From NCBI RefSeq assembly GCF_039539485.1, contig NZ_BAABDF010000005.1, positions 62,001 through 126,000 of the forward strand: 64,000 nucleotides of DNA. The letters are read 5' to 3'. The first letter of the stretch is position 1, and each line of letters begins with the position of its first letter. Of the stretch, positions 58,948 through 64,000 are shown piece after piece. The position numbers and the translations under genes are program-made. Below the pieces are notes generated by a model. It had not been told where the DNA came from. It saw only the letters and a program-made list of their open reading frames with translations, and searched no databases. The DNA is from Celeribacter arenosi. GTDB taxonomy: Bacteria > Pseudomonadota > Alphaproteobacteria > Rhodobacterales > Rhodobacteraceae.

Positions 58948-59424
58948 ATGGCGCAAACTGCAAAACCCCGCGAGATCACCGGCAAACACGTCCTCATCGG
59001 GACCGTCGCTGCCTTCTCCGTCATCATCGGCGTCAACTTCTTCATGGCGTTTCAGGCCGTGCGCACATTCCCGGGGCTGGAGGTCAAAAACTCCTACGTG
59101 GCCTCGCAGACCTTCGATGTGGAACGCGACGCGCAGGAGGCGCTCGGGTGGACCGTGCGCGCCGTGCCAGAGGGCGACATCGTGCGCGTGCAAATCCGTG
59201 ACGCAGAGGGCGCGCCCGTTCAGGCCGCAACCCTCACCGGCACCATCGGACGCCCGACCTCTGTCAAAGACGACCAGACCCCTGAATTCACCTTTGACGG
59301 CACCGACTTTGTGGCCAACACCGGCGCTCTGGAGAGCGGGAACTGGAACTACCGGATGGTGGCCACAGCCGCCGACGGGACCGAATTCAAACAACGCGTC
59401 ATTTTCTACGTGAAACAGCAATAG
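58948..59424 (+). CDS. ccoH: cbb3 oxidase assembly protein CcoH/FixH
   Basis: The 158-residue protein has a single N-terminal helix (about residues 12-32, VLIGTVAAFSVIIGVNFFMA) and a periplasmic beta-rich FixH domain with FQAVRTFPGLEVKNSYVASQ (about residues 33-52). It is needed for stable cbb3 oxidase assembly and interacts with CcoN and the copper ATPase. Start lies one base after ccoG; the copper ATPase gene follows after 15 bases. Confidence 0.92.
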   Translation: MAQTAKPREITGKHVLIGTVAAFSVIIGVNFFMAFQAVRTFPGLEVKNSYVASQTFDVERDAQEALGWTVRAVPEGDIVRVQIRDAEGAPVQAATLTGTIGRPTSVKDDQTPEFTFDGTDFVANTGALESGNWNYRMVATAADGTEFKQRVIFYVKQQ

Positions 59425-59439
59425 GGGCGAGCGCGCGCG

Positions 59440-61629
59440 ATGTCCGAGGTCCAGATCTCTGCCTGCCCTGCCTGCGTGGCCGCCCCCGCCGCGCAAGAGG
59501 CCGCACATGCGCGCGACCTGCGCGAGGCGCGTATCATCCTGTCCCTGCCCACGGCCCATTGCGCGGCCTGTATATCCTCGGTCGAACGGGCGCTCGGCAA
59601 ACAGGACGGCGTGCATGCGGCGCGGGTGAACCTCACCCTCAAACGCGCCCTCGTAGAGGCCGATGAAACCGTAACCGCAGAGGCGCTCGTCGATGTGCTC
59701 GCAGGGATCGGGTTTGAGGCCTATGAACTCGACGCAGGCGCGATTGCCGCCACCGAAACCGACCGGCAGGGCCGCGCGATCCTGACCCGCATCGCGGTGT
59801 CGGGCTTTGCGATGATGAACGTGATGCTTTTGTCCGTGGCCGTCTGGTCGGGCGCTGCGGATGCGACCCGCGACATGTTCCACTGGATTTCGGCGGCCAT
59901 CGCTCTGCCCGCTATCGCCTATGCCTCCCAGCCGTTCTTTACCTCCGCATGGTCGGCCCTGCGCGTGCGCCGCCTCAACATGGACGTGCCGATCTCGCTG
60001 GCCATCCTGCTGGCGGCGGCCATGTCGGTCTATGAGACCACGCAGTCGGGCCACCACGCCTATTTCGACGCGGCGCTGTCGCTGACCTTCTTCCTGCTCG
60101 CAGGGCGCTACCTCGACTATCGCACCCGCTCCGTGGCGCGCTCGGCCGCCGAAGAACTCGCCGCCCTCGAAGTGCCCCGTGTCACGCTCGTCGATGGCAC
60201 CGTGGTGCCGATTTCCGAGATCGCCAAAGGCACCCTCGTGCGCGTCGTGCCCGGCGCGCGGGTTCCCGTGGACGGGATCGTGACCGACGGGTCCTCCGAA
60301 CTCGACCGCTCGCTTTTAACCGGTGAAAGCCTGCCTGTCGCAGCCTCCGCAAACACCATCGTCAGCGCGGGCGAAGTGAACCTGACCGGCCCGCTCACCG
60401 TGCGCGTCACGGCGGCGGGCGAAGACAGCTCTCTCCACCGCATGGCCGACCTCGTCGCCATGGCCGAAACCTCGCGCAACCGCTACACGTCGCTGGCCGA
60501 CCGCGCGGCGCAAATCTACGCTCCCCTCGTGCATATCCTCGCCTTCGCGGCCTTCGTGGGCTGGATGATCGCCTCGGGTGATGCGCGCCTGTCGCTCAAC
60601 ATCGCGGTCGCGGTGCTGATCATCACCTGTCCCTGCGCCCTCGGCCTCGCCGTGCCCGCCGTGACCACCGCCGCCTCCGGTCGCCTGTTTCGCGCCGGCC
60701 TGCTGATCAAATCGGCCACCGCGCTGGAACGCCTCGCCGAGGTCGACACCGTGGTCTTCGACAAAACCGGCACCCTGACGGAGGGCCGCCCCGAACCCGC
60801 CAACCTCGATCAAATCGCCCCCGCCGATCTGGCCATCGCCATGGCGCTCGCGTCGGGGTCCGCGCATCCGCTCTCCACCGCGCTTTACGAGGCCGCGCGC
60901 GCGCAAAACGTCACCCCCGCCACCCTCAGTGACATCAGCGAAGTGCCCGGCCACGGTGTGCAGGCCCGCCTCGATGGCACGCTCGTGCGACTGGGGCGCG
61001 CCGCATGGGTGGGTGCCGATCCGCGCCCGATGACCGCAACCTACCTCAGCATCGGCGATGCGGCCCCCGTCGCCTTCACCTTTGTCGACCACCTGCGCGA
61101 CGGCGCGGCTGAGGCCATCGCGGGCCTCAAATCCCAAGGCAAAGACGTGGTGCTGCTCTCCGGTGACGCGCCTGCAGCCGTCGCCGATCTCGCCGCGCGT
61201 CTGGGCATCGACGCGTGGGAGGCCGAATGCCTGCCCGAAGGCAAAGCCATGCGCGTGGGCGAACTGACCCGCGCGGGGCGTCGCGTCCTGATGGTGGGGG
61301 ACGGGCTGAACGACACCGCCGCACTCGCCGCCGCCCATGTGTCGATCTCGCCCGCTTCCGCGCTAGAAGCGACCCGCGTGGTCTCCGACATGGTGCTTTT
61401 GGGCAAATCGCTCGCCCCTCTGGGCGAGGCCGCACAGGTCGCCGTTTCCGCAACCCGCCGGATCAAGGAAAACTTCGCCATCGCCGCGGGCTACAACATG
61501 ATCGCCATTCCCGTCGCGCTGGCAGGCTTTGCCACACCGCTCGCCGCAGCACTGGCAATGTCCGCCTCTTCCATTACGGTGTCGTTGAACGCCCTGCGCC
61601 TACGGGCCAGAAACCGAGGTCCAAAATGA
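59440..61629 (+). CDS. ccoI: Copper-transporting P-type ATPase CcoI/FixI
   Basis: The 729-residue P1B-ATPase has an N-terminal Cys pair (Cys9, Cys12), a heavy-metal-associated domain with CAAC (Cys41, Cys44), eight helices, the ion-binding CPC motif (Cys397-Pro-Cys399), the phosphorylation site DKTGT (Asp441), and the hinge GDGLNDTAALAAA. The Cys9/12 pair is typical for FixI. It exports Cu+ to the periplasmic side for cbb3 assembly instead of general tolerance. The stop overlaps ccoS by 4 bases. Confidence 0.95.
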   Translation: MSEVQISACPACVAAPAAQEAAHARDLREARIILSLPTAHCAACISSVERALGKQDGVHAARVNLTLKRALVEADETVTAEALVDVLAGIGFEAYELDAGAIAATETDRQGRAILTRIAVSGFAMMNVMLLSVAVWSGAADATRDMFHWISAAIALPAIAYASQPFFTSAWSALRVRRLNMDVPISLAILLAAAMSVYETTQSGHHAYFDAALSLTFFLLAGRYLDYRTRSVARSAAEELAALEVPRVTLVDGTVVPISEIAKGTLVRVVPGARVPVDGIVTDGSSELDRSLLTGESLPVAASANTIVSAGEVNLTGPLTVRVTAAGEDSSLHRMADLVAMAETSRNRYTSLADRAAQIYAPLVHILAFAAFVGWMIASGDARLSLNIAVAVLIITCPCALGLAVPAVTTAASGRLFRAGLLIKSATALERLAEVDTVVFDKTGTLTEGRPEPANLDQIAPADLAIAMALASGSAHPLSTALYEAARAQNVTPATLSDISEVPGHGVQARLDGTLVRLGRAAWVGADPRPMTATYLSIGDAAPVAFTFVDHLRDGAAEAIAGLKSQGKDVVLLSGDAPAAVADLAARLGIDAWEAECLPEGKAMRVGELTRAGRRVLMVGDGLNDTAALAAAHVSISPASALEATRVVSDMVLLGKSLAPLGEAAQVAVSATRRIKENFAIAAGYNMIAIPVALAGFATPLAAALAMSASSITVSLNALRLRARNRGPK

Positions 61630-61787
61630 ACGTACTCGTCTACCTTATTCCGGTGTCGATCTTTCTCGGCGGGCTCGGCCTCGCGGCGTTTTTCTGGTCG
61701 ATCCGCGCGCGCCAATACGATGACCCCGACGGGGACGCCAACCGCATCCTGACCGGCGATTACGACGATCATCCCCGTCAGGAATGA
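61626..61787 (+). CDS. ccoS: cbb3 oxidase maturation protein CcoS
   Basis: The 53-residue protein starts MNVLVYLIPVSIFLGGLGLA with one transmembrane helix, then the CcoS signature AFFWSIRARQYDDPDGDANRI (in part) and a short acidic tail. It is required for cofactor insertion into the cbb3 oxidase. It starts inside the ccoI stop (ATGA overlap) and ends convergent with the SGNH hydrolase gene, overlapping it by 10 bases. Confidence 0.92.
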   Translation: MNVLVYLIPVSIFLGGLGLAAFFWSIRARQYDDPDGDANRILTGDYDDHPRQE

Positions 61788-62434
61788 CCCTCGACACGCG
61801 CGGCCAGTTCACCCACCACCGGCCCGATCGCGTCGATAATCACCCGCACGCCCGCCGCATTGGGGTGAATGCCGTCGCTCTGCATGAACCGCGCCAAAGT
61901 CTCCGCACTATCGGTTTTCTCGACCAGGGCGCCGAGGAAATTCTCCACATAAAGCGCATCATATTGCGCCGCGAGATCGGGGTAGATCGCCTCGAAAGCG
62001 GCGCGGTAGTCTTCGCCGTAATTGCCCGGCACGCCGATCCCGATGATGAGCACAGGAATATCGCGCGCCTTGGCCGCCTCCATAATGCCTGTCAGGTTCG
62101 CACGCGCCACCTCCGGGTCGATCCCGCGCAGCACATCATTGCCGCCGAGCGCCACGATCATCGCATCGATATCGGGCGTCAGGGTCCAATCAACCCGCGC
62201 CAACCCGCCCGTGGTCGTATCGCCGCTCACCCCCGCATTCACCACCGTCGCGCCGATCGCGCGCGCATCGAGCCACGCCTGCAACTGCGCGGTAAACCCG
62301 TCCGCCTGCATCAACCCGTAGCCTTGGGTCAAACTATCGCCGAGCGCTGCAATCCGCACGTCACGCGCCTGCGCCCCCGCGGTGAAGGCAATTAGTCCCA
62401 TAACCGCTAAAATCGTCGCGACCCGCTTGTTCAC
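61778..62434 (-). CDS. SGNH-type arylesterase/lysophospholipase (TesA-like)
   Basis: The 218-residue precursor has a signal peptide from the GTG at 62434 (VNKRVATILAVMGLIAF to about AQA) and the SGNH blocks: GDSLTQGYGL (nucleophile Ser), a block II Gly in VNAGVSGDTTTGG, ALGGNDVLRG (Asn of block III) and SDGIHPNAAG (catalytic Asp/His). It hydrolyses esters or acyl-thioesters in the periplasm. The start codon is inferred from the signal peptide. It is divergent from the YbbA-type ATPase gene, the classic tesA-ybbA arrangement. Confidence 0.9.
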   Translation of the reverse strand: MNKRVATILAVMGLIAFTAGAQARDVRIAALGDSLTQGYGLMQADGFTAQLQAWLDARAIGATVVNAGVSGDTTTGGLARVDWTLTPDIDAMIVALGGNDVLRGIDPEVARANLTGIMEAAKARDIPVLIIGIGVPGNYGEDYRAAFEAIYPDLAAQYDALYVENFLGALVEKTDSAETLARFMQSDGIHPNAAGVRVIIDAIGPVVGELAARVEGHS

Positions 62435-62483
62435 GCGACCTAAAACGCCATATCCAAAGGACAAACCCGAAAGGATTCCGACC

Positions 62484-63170
62484 ATGAGCGACCCGATCAT
62501 CGCGCTGAACGACGCGCGTCTCTCCCTCGACGGCAACGCGGGGCGCGTGGACATCCTGCGCGGCATCACGCTTGAGGTCGAACGGGGCGAAACCGTCGGA
62601 TTGGTGGGGCCTTCGGGGTCGGGCAAATCATCACTCCTCATGTTGCTCGGCGGACTTGAACAGGCCAGCGGTGGCACGGTCAAGGTGCTGGGCCGCGATC
62701 TCACAGCGATGGACGAAGATCAACTGGCCCGCTTCCGTAGAGATCATATGGGCGTGGTCTTTCAGTCTTTCCACCTCATTCCGACAATGACGGCGCTCGA
62801 AAATGTCGCAACCCCACTGGAACTCGCCGGTGTGGCGGATGCATTCGATCGTGCGCGCGATGAACTCGTCGCGGTGGGTCTGGGAGACCGGCTCGACCAT
62901 TACCCCGCGCAGATGTCGGGGGGCGAACAACAACGGGTCGCATTGGCGCGCGCCGCCGCGCCGCGTCCCGAAATCCTGCTCGCCGATGAACCGACCGGTA
63001 ACCTCGACGGCGTGAATGGCGCGGCGATCATGGACCTCCTGATGTCCCTGCGCGACCGCCATGGCGCAACGCTCGTCCTCGTCACCCACTCGCGCGAACT
63101 CGCGGCGCGCTGTGACCGCTCTATCCGCCTGCGCGATGGCCTGCTTGATACCGCCGAGGCCGTTGCGTGA
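62484..63170 (+). CDS. ABC transporter ATP-binding protein (YbbA/LolD family)
   Basis: The 228-residue ATPase has Walker A GPSGSGKSSLL near residue 42, the MacB/LolD-type VFQSFHLIPTMTALENV near residue 93, signature MSGGEQQRVALARAAA and Walker B ILLADEPTGNLD. It pairs with the following large FtsX-like permease and, by location beside the tesA-like gene, matches YbbA-YbbP. The ATG at 62484 follows AAGGATT. Stop overlaps the permease start by 4 bases. Confidence 0.92.
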   Translation: MSDPIIALNDARLSLDGNAGRVDILRGITLEVERGETVGLVGPSGSGKSSLLMLLGGLEQASGGTVKVLGRDLTAMDEDQLARFRRDHMGVVFQSFHLIPTMTALENVATPLELAGVADAFDRARDELVAVGLGDRLDHYPAQMSGGEQQRVALARAAAPRPEILLADEPTGNLDGVNGAAIMDLLMSLRDRHGATLVLVTHSRELAARCDRSIRLRDGLLDTAEAVA

Positions 63171-64000
63171 ACCTCTCTGTTGCGTGGAAAATCGCCCGCC
63201 GTGAACTGCGCGGCGGCATTCGGGGCTTTAACGTCCTGATCATCTGCCTCGCCCTCGGCGTGGCGGCAATCGCAGGCGTCACCTCGGTGCGCGAAAGCAT
63301 CGCACGCGGCCTCGAACGCGAAGGCGCGGCCCTGCTCGGCGGGGATGCGGAGATGGAATTCACCTACCGCTTTGTCACCCCAGAAGAACGCGCGTGGATC
63401 GACGCCAATACCGACGCGGTGTCGGAAATCGCCGACTTCCGCTCCATGGTCACCGTGGGCGATGAACGCGCCCTGACCCAAGTGAAAGCCGTCGACGGCG
63501 CCTATCCCCTGATCGGCACCGTTGGCCTGCCCGACGGCATGACGCTCGCCACCGCTCTGGCAGGGCGTGATGGCATGCCCGGCGCGGTTCTGGACGGGAT
63601 GATATTGCAACGTCTCGGCCTGACCACAGGTGACACCATCGCCATCGGCGGGGTCGATTTCATCGTCATGGCCGAACTGCTGCGCGAACCCGACAACGCC
63701 TCCGCGGGCTTCTCGCTCGGTCCGCGCTCCATCGTGTCGCTGGATGCGCTGCGCGGCACGGCCCTCTTGGCCCCCGGCACGCTTTTCGAAACCGCCTACC
63801 GCCTCGATCTGCCCGATGGCACCGACCTCGACGCCTTCGAAGATCTGGCCAAATCGCAGCTCAGCGACGGCGGTTTCCGTTGGCGCGACAGCCGCAATGG
63901 CGCCCCGGGGGTGAGCGAGTTCATCGACCGCCTCTCCTCCTTCCTCGTGCTCGTCGGGCTTGCGGGCCTCGCCGTTGGCGGGGTGGGAGTGTCCTCTGCC
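63167..64000 (+). CDS. ABC transporter permease (YbbP/FtsX-like), N-terminal part
   Basis: A GTG overlapping the ATPase stop (GTGA) opens a frame that runs off the window edge; 278 residues are visible. It begins VNLSVAWKIARRELRGGIRG with a first helix (about residues 22-42), a long periplasmic MacB-like domain (about 45-250) and the start of the second helix near the end (FLVLVGLAGLAVGGVG). This is the typical start of YbbP-type permeases, which have about 800 residues and a suggested role in lipid or envelope-component export. Confidence 0.88.
   Translation, partial: MNLSVAWKIARRELRGGIRGFNVLIICLALGVAAIAGVTSVRESIARGLEREGAALLGGDAEMEFTYRFVTPEERAWIDANTDAVSEIADFRSMVTVGDERALTQVKAVDGAYPLIGTVGLPDGMTLATALAGRDGMPGAVLDGMILQRLGLTTGDTIAIGGVDFIVMAELLREPDNASAGFSLGPRSIVSLDALRGTALLAPGTLFETAYRLDLPDGTDLDAFEDLAKSQLSDGGFRWRDSRNGAPGVSEFIDRLSSFLVLVGLAGLAVGGVGVSSA

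Overview
The window is a contiguous, gene-dense, high-GC chromosomal segment from an alphaproteobacterium, most likely of the order Rhodobacterales (Roseobacter/Rhodobacter type). The evidence is the combination of fnrL beside hemN and a ccoNOQP-ccoGHIS cluster, a TrcR-type DUF1013 protein, COQ9, DUF1244, a yejABEF peptide importer next to pheA and a membrane-anchored cytochrome c, and ClpS. I see no phage, insertion sequence, plasmid gene, CRISPR array, tRNA or rRNA. The only stable RNA gene recognised is the SRP (4.5S) RNA. One 62-base run of N lies inside hemE. No stretch longer than 300 bases lacks a gene.

Layout. 1-5400: end of an AI-2E family permease, a small membrane-anchored RTX protein, DUF1244, N-formylglutamate amidohydrolase, pyruvate kinase, and rpmI-rplT. 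5500-9600: pheS, an ASCH-domain gene and pheT. 9600-16000: YtoQ and hemerythrin genes, a glutathione S-transferase, mscL, an Lrp-type regulator, a GAF-Fis regulator with aldehyde dehydrogenase and DUF779, and rpsU. 16100-25400: coq9 with a quinone oxidoreductase, two aldo/keto reductases, RNase T2, trcR, then on the minus strand rsgA, dnaX, ybaB and recR, with the SRP RNA. 25400-33500: a NitT/TauT-type ABC importer, a periplasmic cyclic nucleotide phosphodiesterase, nudC, an SRPBCC protein, pheA and a membrane cytochrome c. 33600-41900: yejABEF, a D,D-carboxypeptidase with a SPOR domain and a HAD hydrolase. 41990-47750: clpS, an RsmC-like methyltransferase, an atypical SDR protein, a small lipoprotein, hemF, hemE and hemC.

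47750-61800 is a micro-oxic respiration island. It holds an MFS transporter, an FAD-linked dehydrogenase, anaerobic hemN, fnrL, uspA, the cbb3 oxidase operon ccoNOQP and its assembly operon ccoGHIS. Four sites match the FNR consensus TTGAT-N4-ATCAA. They sit between hemN and fnrL (one), between uspA and ccoN (two) and upstream of ccoG (one), so one oxygen sensor probably coordinates oxidase, copper and heme supply. The window ends with an SGNH esterase and the start of a YbbA/YbbP-type ABC operon.

I found no plainly novel multigene system. The most interesting items are: an SDR-fold protein lacking the catalytic Tyr and Lys; a possible hairpin-controlled leader peptide coupled to the ASCH gene inside the pheS-pheT interval; a GAF-Fis regulator without an AAA+ domain, next to a perfect palindrome and an aldehyde dehydrogenase; the arrangement of FNR sites, including a hemN start that looks nearly leaderless; and possible operators upstream of the ABC importer and the phosphodiesterase.
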